A DNA stretch of 64,000 nt from Triatoma infestans (GCA_011037195.1 JAAEAF010014376.1:44603-108602); one strand, 5' to 3'. Positions 23,378-35,881 are shown, counted from the first letter of the stretch. The notes: generated by a model from the letters alone, not told the origin. Numbers and translations: made by a program.

Positions 23378-23653
23378 CTATTCTCTAGGCTAAATATGAT
23401 TAATTTATATGATCACCAAAATTAGATACTAGTTCTTTAACCCGGTTCTAGTTAATTGGACCTTTTACGCTTGCAAATGATTTGAATAGGTTAATCCGCC
23501 ACTAACATACTAGGTGGAGGAATACTGTTGTTTTTACCAGCTTGTCGTGATGATTACATTCGTTTCATCATTAGCTGATAAAAAATCACTTGAAAACGAT
23601 ACAGGATATACGGGGATCTAGGACAGATTCAAGTTGTTACAGCTGTACTACAG

Positions 23654-23975
23654 TATAATGGATGTGTTGGATGGAGAGAATTGGTTTTGTTTGACGAGCT
23701 AAGAAGAAGACTTGGTTAACACTGGTTAACTGATATATTAATAAATAGACACAGACTGCCTGGACTTTACAATAGATGAATGTTTAAGGTAGAGTGGTAT
23801 GAGAATGACACGTAGCGATTGGATGTACTGAACTGATTTCAACTGTGTTTAACTGTCCCTCATGGACTGTCCGTCGCTATATTTATACAGTTTCTCCCAC
23901 TCTCTCTCTCAAGTCCGAGAGAGTGGTTGAACTTCTCTTGCTCTCTTTGGTTGCTGAGCTTCTCTTGCTGCTACA
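23654..23975 (-). mobile_element. Solo-LTR-like element with 5 bp TSD, copy 2
   Basis: On the minus strand: TGTAGCAGCAAGAGAAGC, CAACCAAAGAGAGC, ACTCTCTCGGACTTGAG, GTGGGAGAAACTGTATAAATA (TATA box), CATTCTCATACCACTCTACC, TTGTAAAGTCCAGGCAGTC, and an end at CATCCATTATA. The 5 bp TACAG at 23649-23653 repeats exactly at 23976-23980. Length 322 bp, a TATA box and a 5 bp duplication fit a solo LTR. The ends are not a clean TG...CA, so family is uncertain. Confidence 0.75.
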
Positions 23976-24599
23976 TACAGGTAAACCATAAAAATTTTAT
24001 ACACTATTAACATAAACAGGACTTTAATTCAAATCTGAATTTGGTTCGAAACTAGTGGCTACCTAGCTGATGCGAAAGCAAACCATTTGCAAAAGTAAAT
24101 TTATTTGTAAACAGTAACTTATTCTTCAGACATGCTTTAGCAGAGGTAGTTCATATATACTGTAATAAGCTGAATCGATGTTTTAAAGAAGGTGTTAGTA
24201 GACCAGCATATTCAAGACCATTATTAAAATTTAATTATAAAGTATCCTTCAAAATATGCTATTTATTAGACACCATTTTCAAATGTTTAATCATAATTTA
24301 TAATAATTCCATTTTATCATTAAACACATACACACATATTCACACATACACATACACACATAGTACCATAACCTTATAACCTCCCCGCATATACAATCAA
24401 CAATTCAACAAGTGTAGTGTGTTAACAGAAGCATTAAGTTGGAGTAAACTCTCTCTCCATACACGAACATGATAATTTTACTCTGACTATGAATAAAAAA
24501 CCGAAACCGGTCAGGCATGCTATAACAGATAAAACACCAGAAATCAAAGGTACCTTTATTTTCGGATTAATTTAATGATTTATTTGCAGTATCTTTCAC

Positions 24600-25790
24600 G
24601 TCATTTCTACTTCATCAATTTTTTTACTTTGATGGTATAAAAGGAAGTAATTGTGATCGTTTCCGTTTTCCGATGTTTTGATTATATGAACTGCATGGTA
24701 TGTTACATATTATTTATGTTTATGATTATGTATGAAAAAATGTTTTTAGCAAATGGTCTGCATGTCTGAGGGTGTATTTGTGAATGTATGTGTGTGAATG
24801 ATAGTGTAAACAAAATACCAGAATAAGCTCAACCATGATATTTCGTTTAGAGACCAATGTGGTCTGACACGAAGGTTTCGCTCAAAATCCGCTCAAACGA
24901 AGTATGACTCTATTGATTTTTATCACTTTTTCGCAATTTTATCATAAATGCCATCAATGATTTTCTCTTCCATGTTTTCTACACACATAAATAACCAACA
25001 GATCACAGATTGGTTAACCGGGAAATGTGATTTTACAGAAAAAAAAACTGAGTTTCTCAAAGATTTTCTCGAAAGGGGCACATAAATTTTTGTACTTTCT
25101 CTTACTTCCACTAAAAGGAAGTATTATGATCATGTCAAATTTTCAAAATTGCGTTTCAACCGGAAATACAATCAAGGACCCTTTATTACGGTAAAATTGT
25201 TTTTAGCGAATCGTCTGTGTGTGACTAAAATCTCTCAAAACTGGAAAAATTGCTGGAATCGCAACTTGATATAAAGGTTTCGCGTAAAAACGCGGCAACC
25301 GCAAGTACAGCTTTACTGAATTTTTATTTTTTTCTTCAGTTTTTATCGATTTTTATCTAAAAACAACGTTAACTATTTACTTTAAACTTCGTATACGATC
25401 TGTACACATAAATATCTAACTCTTTTATTTGTAATATTTTCGTGAAATGTTTTGGGGGATTGTGGGGGCAATAGTAGGGTTAAGTAACACTTGAGTACAA
25501 CATATTTATGTTAATTCTATAATATTAATATCCATTACAGAACACTGCTAGAATTCCAAGTTCTAAGTAAATCAGATGTCCAGAAGTGAGATTTTAAAGA
25601 GTAGCTTTTTGAGTTTATTGGATTGTTTTTACAAAAAAAAAAAAGACTATAACGATTTTATTAAAGTTTAAATTTAAACTTGGCATGCTACTGCATTGAT
25701 ATAAACTTATCACTTTCATTTAAAACATTATTCAGCAAAATTTGATTTTACGAGTTCTAGGTGATCTGTCAGGTTTAAACTTAAATTACC
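24600..25790 (+). repeat. Two older 1 kb repeat fragments
   Basis: The first (about 24620-25080) shows AAGGAAGTAATTGTGATCG, TTTTTAGCAAATGGTCTG and a TG-rich zone. The second starts at about 25095 with TACTTTCTCTTACTTCC, the repeat's terminus, and continues with TTTCAACCGGAAATAC, TTTTTAGCGAATCGTC and monomer-like DNA to about 25790. Divergence is high. Confidence 0.6.
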
Positions 25791-26849
25791 GTTACAAGTA
25801 TTTCGGTTATCACTACCATACAATTCACAATCAGTAAACATATTATATAACCCCTGCTATCTACCTCATGGCAATAGTTAAGAAATTTTGTGAATTAAAT
25901 TGTATTAATTGCAGTAATAGAAACTCGTTTGAATGTAGCTCGCCAGGGTTTTTTTTTTTAATTTAAATTAGAATGGTTCGAGAGAAGAGTAACCTAATTT
26001 TCATAGAAATAATTTATACAAAGTTGATTGTTTATGCAAAAACAAAATAAGTACCAAGTTAAGAGAATTCACAACGTTATAGGAAGGTCGTGATATTAGA
26101 AATAACTTTTGTATGTACGGGTAGAAAGTGAAGAAGAGATCTGAGATCTCACAGAGTGAAGAATGTCTGAGTGCCGCCCTTAACTCGGCCCCTTCACAAC
26201 CCCGCTTCTCCATGCCATCATTGTGTTAGGAGAAGGGGGAAGAGGGCCTGTGTTGATCAATAAAGGCACAATGGTGAGCCGGGAACGGGCACACTACCCC
26301 GACCAACCCACACCTATCCGCCATACAAGAAGGGAACTTCCGAGGGTGGTCGGGTGGTACAGAGTGACGTATCACCCTGCTGGTACCCAACACACACTCT
26401 CATACACCGTGTGTAGCATTTATTTTGTGTGCGTTACTTTACACACACACACAAAAGAGCTTTATTTCCCGCCTTTTTCCACAAAACTCTCACAGAGAGA
26501 GAGAGGGAGAAAATTCTACACTAGCTTTACAGAAGTACTGAAGTACTAGGGAATGGTGAAAGAGTTTTCCCGGGGACTTGTACACTTCCACAGAGCTCTT
26601 TTTACCACCAATCCATTTTCTGTTCACATGTCTTATACAACACTGCCTATATTTATGTATATATCGAAATGTTTAATATTTATTACTTTTATTTTTAATT
26701 ATTGACACTTTTATTAAATTTCCTTAAACAGGACAATCTTGCAGGTAAAATTTTTGTTCTTAAATCGAAAATGTTTTATGTTAAACTTAATTGAGCGGTT
26801 AATCTGTGCGGAAGAAGATCTGCACATAGACCCTAGAATTAAGGAAATA
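25791..26849. other. Unassigned DNA with a GC-richer patch at 26130-26420
   Basis: 26130-26420 stands out for its GC content. A 108-codon plus-strand frame (26223-26549) runs through it into a CA microsatellite and AG tract. The predicted peptide has no domain I recognise, and its second half is translated microsatellite. It may be an exon, an LTR or another repeat. No second copy is in the window. Confidence 0.4.
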
Positions 26850-27330
26850 TAATTTTGTAGGATTAGCCAGGCGACACTGAAGGCTTTCTGAGGAGACTCT
26901 CTGGAGGCGTCTCTGAAGGAATGGATTTAAAAGGGCGAGGGCAAAGCACAGTCAGAAGGTTATGCCAAGACTGTGCAGGAGCAGAACCAAACAGACCCTA
27001 GGTCTAGGCAGGAATCAGAATTGTCTGATAGCGGACCTTTCCATAAGGCATGGTAAAAGGTGGGATTAATTAACGCGGAGGCTCTGTGCAGATTGTAAGA
27101 ATGGGAAGGTAACGGGCCTTTCATTAGATGTTCCAATTGTGTTGCAATCGGCAGATTGCGATATGAAATCTTTGGCACATTGGGACCGGAGGAGATAATA
27201 TCGCAAAAAGGGCAAAGTGGACAAAGCCCTTGACCTCATGAAGAGGGGAGAATTCCTGTACTATATAAGAGGGGCTAGTTACAATAAGCCTGAAAACTGG
27301 CTGCAGTGCTTGGGTTGAAGTCCGCCCTTC
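26850..27330 (+). pseudogene. Old LINE 3'-end relic (same family as 47.6-48.5 kb)
   Basis: DNA-level matches to the 48 kb LINE in order: GGTTATGCCAAGACTGTG, ATCAGAATTGTCTGATAGCG, AATTGTGTTGCAATCG, GATATGAAATCTTTGGCAC, GGACCGGAGGAGATAAT and GACCTCATGAAGAGGGG. All frames are interrupted, so only the C-terminal knuckle region of ORF2 is represented, much mutated. Confidence 0.7.
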
Positions 27331-27404
27331 TGTTCCAATCTATTCTAAAAGAGCGATTTAATTTCCAGGAAGTATTAATGTATTAATTACTATTATAAAA
27401 AAAA

Positions 27405-28245
27405 ACCTGGAGGTACGAAACCCTCGCACACGACTTTCTCCTAATGCAGTTTAAATAGCATATTCATTTTGGCAAATTGTTTTCAGTTTTGGAGTTCTCA
27501 CTTTCGAGTAAAGCAGACTTCCCAGCTCACACGAACCCCTCCAAATTAAATTTTCTCTGAAAAATGTAGCAAAATTTTAAGTAATTATTAAAGTTTAAAT
27601 TCCAACTTTAAAGAAAATATCAGAAAAATAAAAAATAAAAAAATCCGTACAGTAAAATCACAATTTTGTATAACTAATTTTATTCAATATATTTAATTTT
27701 TATAATATTATATACATGAAATAACCGTATAATATGCTGAGAAGAAGGCGCTTAATAAATAAATAAATAAATAAATAAATAATATATGTTGAAAATGGCA
27801 CTTGAAAAGAAATCCTAACAACTTCGTCACTTCTTCAGAACCAATCTTAAATAAATTAGTTCCAGAAAAATGGTTCAAATAAAAGTGATAGATCCGATTA
27901 AGGTCCGAAGTTACTATATACAAAGTTTAGAAAAAATCTATTGGAATCTTTTTCGAGAAAAAAAATAAATAAATAAAAAAGTAAATATTCACTCAAAGTA
28001 AAGTTGTATTTTCATTTGGTCGATTTTAATCTAAACATTATTGAGACCAATATATTAAACGAAATATTGAATATCAACTTTCTGCGATTTCTCGTTTCTT
28101 TCTTATTTTGAACTATACTTATCACACAAATACGCCAATTTTGGAAAAACACAATTTCGTATTCAGTGGACCTCAAAACATGTATTTCCATGAAAACTGA
28201 ATCTTGAAAATTCGACAGCTATAAGATAAAGTAATATATTTTTTA
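27405..28245 (-). repeat. 1 kb repeat copy, diverged
   Basis: Starts at the hairpin end (CCTGGAGGTACGAAACCCTC, then ACACGACTTTCTCCTAATGC) and ends near AGATAAAGTAAT after CAGTGGACCTCAAAACATG and GAAAACTGAATCTTG. Monomers are shortened, and an AAAT microsatellite lies at 27757-27782. Confidence 0.6.
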
Positions 28246-28939
28246 TTTTTTTTAATAAGTGGCATTTCCTAATATAATAACTAAGGTAAATGAACTTGCC
28301 TATAGTTGAAATTTTCAGATGCTCTAAATATTGATTATACTACACACAACCTTCATCCATCCTATTCGTAATTCTAAGGCCAGCTTTTACCTTCTCTCTA
28401 AGGTACCATTTGTTACGCTAAATTTATTTCCCAGTCTGCTTTCGTCTTCTATATTTTATTGAATTTTACCCCTTGTTACCACTTGATTTGGAATCTTTTA
28501 CAAAAAAAATTATGTTATACATATATCCGGCTAAAGCAGTAGTAAAAGTGGTAATGGATTCAAGTCTGAATAAAATTATACATATACATACATAGGATAT
28601 TATATACGTGAAAACCACATGCATACATTTTAACATGCACTTGATTTTGAAAATACGCCACATAAAAAAAAAACAAAATTCTGAATGATAACCTACTTAA
28701 TTTTTTCAAGGATTCCAAATATGTGACGTTATTTTTTTTTTTTTAAGCTGCACAAAAGTAAAAAGATTTCGAAACCAACTTTCTTATTTTTAATTGGACT
28801 ATGTTATTTTTTTTTTGTAACGAATTCCAAAAAATAGATATTTTGATGAATAATAGTTACTAATCGAGTAAAATCCGTTAAATATTTTTTGAGATATTCA
28901 ATTTTGAATTTAGAGAAATTTTCTGCCATTTGCTCGTTA
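28246..28939. other. Non-coding DNA, no gene seen
   Basis: AT-rich with several poly-A/T runs (28668-28676, 28733-28744, 28809-28818). No repeat family assigned. Confidence 0.5.
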
Positions 28940-29990
28940 TTATTCCATGTTTTTGAGTTTATAGTCTAATAAGGTAAAAAAACATATTCACATTAGTGTT
29001 CAAAGTGGGCACGATTATTAAGTAAGCACAAATGCTCCCTTTTTGTCCAGTTTTTATTGGCTGCATTCAGTACAGTATCAGGCCGGATTTGTTTGCATGC
29101 TTCAGAAACGTTTTCTATAAATTCTCCGATAGTGGTGACAGAATTCAACATTCCATTAATTTTATTTTTTTGGATATCCCCACAGGAAGTAATCCAGAGG
29201 CGTAAGGCCTTGGGAATGGGCGGCCACTGAATAGGACCGTGCGTGCCAATCCAATCACTCCGATAACTGCGATCTAGATAACGCCTTGCATTCCTCGCTT
29301 TATTAGCTGGACACCCATTTTACTGAAAGTGCATCATTTGTCGGCCTACTAGACGGACATTTTTAAGCATATCTAGGAGAACTTCACGCAAGAAATGAAG
29401 ATATCTGTTGGTGTCCGATACTGTAAAAATAGGAACCTACATATCAATCTGCTATTTACGTTGCACAACATATTTATCAAAATCATTGTCTGACTCCATG
29501 TCCAATATGTAAAATCTGGATTTTCATGTGCTCATATTCAAAAATTCCACCTATATATTCCTTGTAAATTTACATTCATCACTCCATAAAACATTATTTA
29601 AAATATCAGAATCATAGCTTGGAATGCACACCTATTATGGCTAAAATAATTTAATCTACGCTCAAAATCTTCAGGTCACATGAGCGCGGCAAGAGTGGAA
29701 GTTATATGATTATAAACTTACCCGAACGGGGTCTCTCCGTTCATATTTAAAGTACCTCTAATTTGACAACAATACGTCAAGCTCAGCATCAAAAGTAGAT
29801 ACGTACTGTTTTGACTACGTCTCGGCTATGCACACCTTACTGAGCCGACAGTACGAAATCTACGGGCTACATGTAGAACTTTCGACCAAAACAGATGAGT
29901 TCCCTTCAGGGTAGATTTCAGCACCCGTTCGTGCAGCTTCACGTATCCTTTCTCCATACTGAATACTGAATATCATACATTTTGTCCTTT
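28940..29990 (-). pseudogene. Decayed Tc1/mariner-like transposase, DD41D-like
   Basis: The minus strand encodes NGCPANKARNARRYL, WIGTHGPIQWPP and, after a one-base shift, QGLTPLDYFLWG, then GEFIENVSEACKQIRPDTVL and RAHFEH at about 28990. This matches the C-terminal half of insect Tc1/mariner-superfamily transposases with an (A/D)GCPAHNAR...WIG..GP..WPPRSPDLTPLDYFLWG layout. The spacing from the Asn that replaces the second catalytic Asp to the last Asp is 41 residues by my count. The catalytic Asp to Asn change, stops and frameshifts show it is dead. The N-terminal half (29500-29990) is only weakly readable. TIRs not found. Confidence 0.7.
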
Positions 29991-30279
29991 CATTCTTCAG
30001 TAGATTAGAAAATCACAAAGCTTACTGAATTTTCTTAATTTTAAGTGTTCAGAGCTAGTACAATAGAATCTGCACTAATAAATCAATTTAATGATAAGTG
30101 TTACAGATAGTATTCACATGAAAACAATTTGAACTTTGTTCCCTTCATAGTTTCTGATGAACAAATATTTTGTGAATGCTTTGAATTAGTTATTATTTCT
30201 TTCTCTAACTACTTGGAGCACTGGTTTATTATTGTAAATATGTATTTCTCAAAATCAAAATGGGGGGGGGGAATACAGG

Positions 30280-30356
30280 AGAAAGCGTACAGTATAACAT
30301 AAACGAAATATCATGTTTGAACTTTCTCAAGTTTTCCTTTTTTGAATTATACTGTC

Positions 30357-30402
<46 letters not shown>

Positions 30403-30412
30403 TATATATATA
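30280..30412 (-). repeat. 1 kb repeat fragment with CA/TA microsatellite
   Basis: AAACGAAATATCATGTTTGA, ACTTTCTCAAGTTTTCC and TGTCCACACTCGCACAC match the microsatellite-side block, followed by CA repeats (30363-30395) and TA repeats. Confidence 0.55.
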
Positions 30413-31640
30413 TTTATATATAATGCACACTGAACATAAACTCCTTCTCAATAGGGTTACTGTTGAGGGAGAAAAGCACACGCACACACATGCATGATAG
30501 CTACCAGAGTGGCGGAATATTGACTACCTTGTGCAAGCTATATAGGTCTGTATAGAGATATGAAAATAGAGAATATAGGACATATATAGTGTTTTAATTT
30601 TTAAATTTAGGTCATTAGATGTTAGACGAATATTGAGTAGTCCATCTCAGTTCTGTATGAATTGTATGTAGAAGTACGAATGTAGTTTTAGATTTATCAA
30701 CTTTAATTAGAGTAGATAGCATGAATCTAAGTCTGTATGTCTGAAATCAAAAGTGTATTCCCTGTGAAAACTCCATATGGTAAACGTGACACGGTCGAAA
30801 TATTTCCTCTTACAGGTATAAGAGGATGTAATAGTATTTTTTTTTTTTGTCCTAGGAGGTGTATAATGAAAACATGACCGGAGGAATGCGGACTGCTGTC
30901 TCATCACTAATTATAGTTTTAAGCTGTCAACGAGTACATGGGTTATCTTAGGTATTTATAAAATAACTCATATAATTAGATTTAACGATTACATGGGATA
31001 GAATGGATGAATTATTTAAAGCGTTCATAATGCAGTGACTGAACCAAAATGAAATTCATAAACCTCATAAATGCGCAAACTTATATTAACTTTTCATTTA
31101 AGAAAAAAAGGAAGGCAAATAATAGGAAAATATTTTTTTCATTATGTAATTTGTGTGCTATTTTGGATACTAATTATGAAATAAATAAAGTTAAATTCTT
31201 AAACAGTAGTTAAAAATCTGAATGGTTAGATTTCAGAAATATAATAAATAGAACAGTGTCCCTAAACTTTAGTTACATCAGATAAGGAAGTGACATGTCA
31301 AATTTTACAGACCAATAAACAATAAATATATTATATTGTTTGTGTAAAAATTCATAAACTTAACAATGCTAGTCACATACATTATTTAAAGTCATGCAAT
31401 TTATAGATCACTTTGTTACAAAGAAAGTTGGACCAATCTTTTTTTGCCCACGCTCTACATAACATATCATTCAATAATTTCCTTTTACAATTTCTACTTG
31501 ATAAAGATTGATAACCATTTTATATTACAATTGAAGAGTACTAGAATATTGTTGAATATTTAACTGACTATAAGAACATATTATACTAATAGCGTATTCC
31601 TTTGTTATCATAAAAAAGGAAGGTTTTCTTTTTGTTAACT
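30413..31640. other. Non-coding AT-rich DNA
   Basis: No gene, RNA or repeat recognised apart from short AC-rich and poly-T runs. Confidence 0.5.
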
Positions 31641-32470
31641 TTCTTTTAATTTTAGTAAGAGGAAGTAATGCGACCGGGTTAAATTTTCAAAGTTAAGTAT
31701 TTCAAGAAAATGCCTATTTTGAAATCCCTATGAAAAGAAAGTTTTTAGCGAATGGTATGTTTGTGTGTGTGAATAAAATATCTGAAAAACGAACAATCGC
31801 AGTAAGCTCAAACTTGGTTGATATATCGTTTAGATACTGCCACCATTTCTGTAATACTAAAGTTCCGGTCAAAAATCTATCACCAGAAGTGCGACTTTAC
31901 TGAATGGATTCACTTATAGATTTTTGCGATTGTCTCGTAAACGGTTCCAAAGAATTTCATTAAACTTTGCATACTATTTACCCCTAAAAATTGATTTTCG
32001 GATAGTTCTGGGGGAACACATAGTTAAGCTTAAGCAGATGTATGACATTACAGGATTGGTCTTTGAAGTATCAGAGATATTGTCCGTGATAGCCTGCTTC
32101 ATTTTTTTGATCATCGACCGGTTGCGGGCGTTCGCCCATCTTCAGGATGCGTTTGTCCATACAGTGTGATAACACAGACTTGCACAGAGCAAATTCAGTT
32201 TAGACACTCAGTCTACACGATGAGCGAACGCCCACAAACGGTCGATGATCACAAAATGAAGCAGGCTATCACGGAAAATATCTCTGATGCTTTCCAGCTC
32301 TGCAGAACCAACCACCACAAGAAGGTCTTTGAAGTGTTTGGATTTTTTTTCTGGTAAACGACTAGTGGTAATGATTTCCTTTAAACTTGGTATGCTGATT
32401 GTGATAGATATTAACTTATCACTTCCAAAAAGGTGATTTTAAGTAGTTATGCAGAATTTATATCGTCATA
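31641..32470 (+). repeat. 1 kb repeat copy, interrupted by a hairpin element
   Basis: TTAGTAAGAGGAAGTAATGC, TTTTTAGCGAATGGTATG, a TG zone, AGTAAGCTCAAACTTGG and CCAGAAGTGCGACTTTACTG follow family order. The copy is interrupted at 32070-32323 and resumes with GGTAATGATTTCCTTTAAAC. Confidence 0.65.
32070..32323 (+). mobile_element. Palindromic hairpin element with 12 bp TSD
   Basis: Left arm ATCAGAGATATTGTCCGTG... and right arm ...GAAGCAGGCTATCACGG, GAAAATATCTCTGAT, then the tail TTTCCAGCTCTGCAGAACC. The duplication GGTCTTTGAAGT is exact at 32058-32069 and 32324-32335. The right-arm ribozyme core is damaged (CACGATGAGCG, CACAAACGGTCGATGATC), and the left arm on the minus strand keeps CTGAAGA. 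Confidence 0.88.
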
Positions 32471-33166
32471 TTATAAATTTTATATAGGGTCATGTTTCAA
32501 TGTTATTTGTGTTCTCTTCTAGCTGTAATATAATCACTTTTACTACATAACTGATTAAGTAATTCAACCTCCACGAAGGAATTTCAAGAGGTTCCAAAGT
32601 CTTAAGTTTGAAGCGAACAAGTTTTTCAAACAAATAATATTGTACTTATTAAAAATCCTATAATAAATATGCAGGAAGCTCAAACTTGATAATTCGTTTA
32701 TCTAATCCCGAAAAATTTAGAAAAATCAACCAAATTTGTTAAAATTCGTCTTCCCGAAAATGCGGGACAACCGAACGATATTAACTATACTCCAACGAAT
32801 TTCATTAAACTTAAAATAATGATTGCACTTAATAAAGCTATCACATTTATTTGAAAACTTTATTTGCAGGGAAAAAATGAATTAGGAGCTTTCTAGTGAT
32901 AAGTAAAGCTATGCTTTCATCTGAATTTCAGTAGTGTTAGGAGTTGAAAGAAGCGCAGCTTTGTTGGCTTCAGGGGAGTGAAATCGAAGTAGCTCTTAGT
33001 TCCTATGAACAAATCTATAATTTACGATTCTCTACCATATTCTATAAATGTTATATTGAATACAACTAAACGCTTAGTAAAATTCAAGTTATAAATAAAA
33101 TATGTCAATTGGAAATATCAATATTTGCAGTAAAGAAAAACGTTAGATGGGGAATGGCCTATTTTT
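32471..33166. other. AT-rich DNA with faint 1 kb repeat remnants
   Basis: Scattered monomer-like phrases (TTTATTTGAAAACTTTATTTGC near 32840) but no clear boundaries. No gene. Confidence 0.4.
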
Positions 33167-33286
33167 ACTTTCTCTTACTCCTAGTAAGAGGAAGTATTGT
33201 AATCATGTCAGATTTTCGATATCGAGCTTTCACCGGAAATATCCGTTTTGAGGTCCCCTGAGTCCAAAAAAAGTGGTTATTAGCAA

Positions 33287-33322
<36 letters not shown>

Positions 33323-34174
33323 TCTGTCTGTGTCTGTGAACAGTATAGCTCAAAACGAAAAACCGTAGAAAGTTGAAACTTGATATTCCGTTTAGGTATC
33401 ATCATAGCATCTGACAGTACGTTATCTGTCAAAATTCCTCAACCGGAAGTAACACTTTAATAGTTTTTTTTTTTTTTCTTTTTTGCGATTTTCTCAAAAA
33501 TGGCTCCGACTGATTTTCCTTTAAACTTGATACTCTACTAATGTACAAAGAGCTACAACTGTTTTATTCAGAACATTTCGCCGGGAAATTCATGTAAGGT
33601 TACTGTCTCTGAGGAGGGTGGGGTTAGGTTTTGATCTTACTGCTATTTCCGTTATTAGACAACGTCTTTCATCTAAATATGGTTAATTAGAATTGAATAT
33701 CTTTGTTGAAATTCGAGTTGTGAAAAAAATCGATAACCGGAGTGCGTTTGTTTTAACAGTATACCAAATAATTTTTTTCCTTTTTCGCGTTATTCTCCAC
33801 ATGGCTTAGCCGATATTCTTGAAACTTCGTATATAAACTAAACATGCAAGGATCTACATCTTTTATCAAAAGCATTTCTCTGGAAAAATTCATTTAAGGG
33901 TACTTTTAGGGGAGAGGTGGGGTTACAGCTTCCTCTAAAGTGGTGTCATAGTTGATTATATAATTCTATTATCCAAACAAAATTAATTAGAAATAAATAG
34001 ATGGCCAAAATTCCGAGTTTTAAGAAAATTAGTAAACCGGAAGTGCGCATTTACTGAAAAGTTTTGTCAGTTTTTGACGAATTTCGTTATATTTGGTATA
34101 CAAACTATATCATTTGTCAATTATAATTTTGAGAACAGGAGTAAGAGAAAGTTGTGTGAGGTTTTCACACCAGA
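33167..34174 (+). mobile_element. Near full-length 1 kb repeat, copy 1 (reference)
   Basis: Begins ACTTTCTCTTACTCC (33167-33181) and carries GGAGTAAGAGAAAGT near 34138-34152, an inverted pair of 15 bp, followed by a terminal hairpin GTGTGAG/TTCACAC. From the left: a block with TTTCACCGGAAATATCC, a TG microsatellite (33291-33320), then two diverged monomers of about 280-300 bp marked by CGGAAGTGCG-type joints. No ORF. Subterminal inverted repeats, terminal hairpins and an internal microsatellite resemble Helentron-associated HINE/DINE-1 elements, but this assignment is inference. Confidence 0.8.
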
Positions 34175-35020
34175 TTTTACTTTCTTTTTTTTTTTAATTA
34201 GCAATAATTGGAAAAAATAACTAGGAAATTAAAACAAAAACATATCAAAAGATGATAAAATGCATCCTGTATCAATTCACCCAACAATTTATTTTTTTTA
34301 AAAAAGGAATTAAAACCGATTTCCGAGTTTTCGAATTTGTAGGAGTTCTAAGAATATCGTAACAATAAAGGAATCTAATAAAAATAGGAGTAAGAGAAAC
34401 TAATAAACAAACAATTTATTCTCCATAATTTTTCAAAATTATCTAAAATGTGGACCTAATTAAAATATATTAATAATTTAAAGTGATATATTGATTTAGA
34501 TAATATTAATAAACTTGGGTAACTCAGAACACTTTAATTAATAATTGTTACAGAAGTACAAAAAAATTACGTTATTTCATAGTGCACAGTGTTGGCATGG
34601 CTATATTTGGCGTTCTGGGTGGCGGGAATGTGAGTGCTTAAAGTTAAAGGGGGTGGATAACTTGCGCAGTTGTTGCTTCCAATACTACCACCTCCAATTA
34701 TGGGAGGGGAGCTGTGTGACAGATTTTTGTGGGTGGAACGTACACTTTTTTTCTACTGATTTTCTGGAAATGTTTTTATATCTATATATTTTTTCAATTC
34801 ATTTTATTGATGATTTAATATTTTTATTTATTTTTATTGGTTGGCACTAATTATAAGTATACTTTAATTATAATTGTTTATTAGCAGGTGGATAAATGTC
34901 GTTTTACCTGAAAACATTTGATGTATATTTTTAAAATTCATCAGTATTATCACAAAGTTATGTCCACAAATAAACAAATTATTTTTTTTTTAGATTATAC
35001 TCTACCCTAACATAAAGAAA
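34175..35020. other. Spacer between inverted 1 kb repeats
   Basis: AT-rich; a less AT-rich patch at 34590-34740 holds a 101-codon frame (34545-34850) with no recognisable domain. Probably non-coding. Confidence 0.45.
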
Positions 35021-35845
35021 ATCTGGTGTGAAACACTCACACAACTTTCTCTTACTCCAGTTCTCAAAATGATAATGACAAATTTTATACTTTGTGTACC
35101 AAATTTAATAAAATTCGTCGAAAACTGAAAAAAACTGTTCAGTAAAAGCGCACTTCCGGTTTACTAATTTTCTTGAAACTCGGAATTTAAGCCATCTATT
35201 TATTTCTAACTAATTATGTTTGGATGATAGAATTGTACATTCAATTAGGGTAGCACTCTGATGAAAATCCAACCCCACCCCTTCCCTAAAAGTGCCTTTA
35301 AAAGAATTTTCCCAGAGAAATGTTTTATATAAAAGTTGTAGATCGTTGCATGTTTAGTTTATATACGATGTTTCAAAAAAATCGTCGAAGCCATTTTTGA
35401 GAAAATTGCGAAAAAGTGAATAAATCATTTAATAAAATGACAAAGTAATCGTACTTCCGGTTATCCCATTTTTTTTTCAATTACATATTTAATTCTAATT
35501 AACATTATTTAGATGACAGAATTGTCTAATAGACTGAAATTGCACTTTAGATAAAAACCTAACCTCATCCCTCCCCCAAAAGTGCCATTCAGTGCATTTT
35601 CCCGGAGAAATGTTTTAAATAAAAGTTGTAGCTCTTTGAATGTGTGGTTGATGTTGAAAGTTTAAAGAAAATCGTCGCAGCCATTTTTGTGAAAATTGCA
35701 AAAAAGTAAAAAAATTCAATTAGTAAAGTGGTACTTCCGGTTGAGCAATTTTGACAGATAACGTATTGTCAAATCCCACGGTGATACCTAAACGGAATAT
35801 CAAGTTTCAACTTTCTACGGTTTTCCGTTTTTGAGCTATGCTGTT

Positions 35846-35881
<36 letters not shown>

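Noticed and set aside
24480..24515. CCGAAACCGGTCAGG as another hammerhead-like site
   Set aside because: The upstream CTGACTATG does not fit CUGANGA and no stem I pairing is visible. The phrase near 10006 (CCGAAATCGGTCAGG) has the same problem.
26223..26549. 108-codon plus-strand frame as a gene
   Set aside because: No recognisable domain; the second half is CA/AG microsatellite translation. Kept only as an unexplained GC-richer patch.
34545..34850. 101-codon frame between inverted 1 kb repeats
   Set aside because: No domain; the C-terminal half is a poly-T-derived hydrophobic run.
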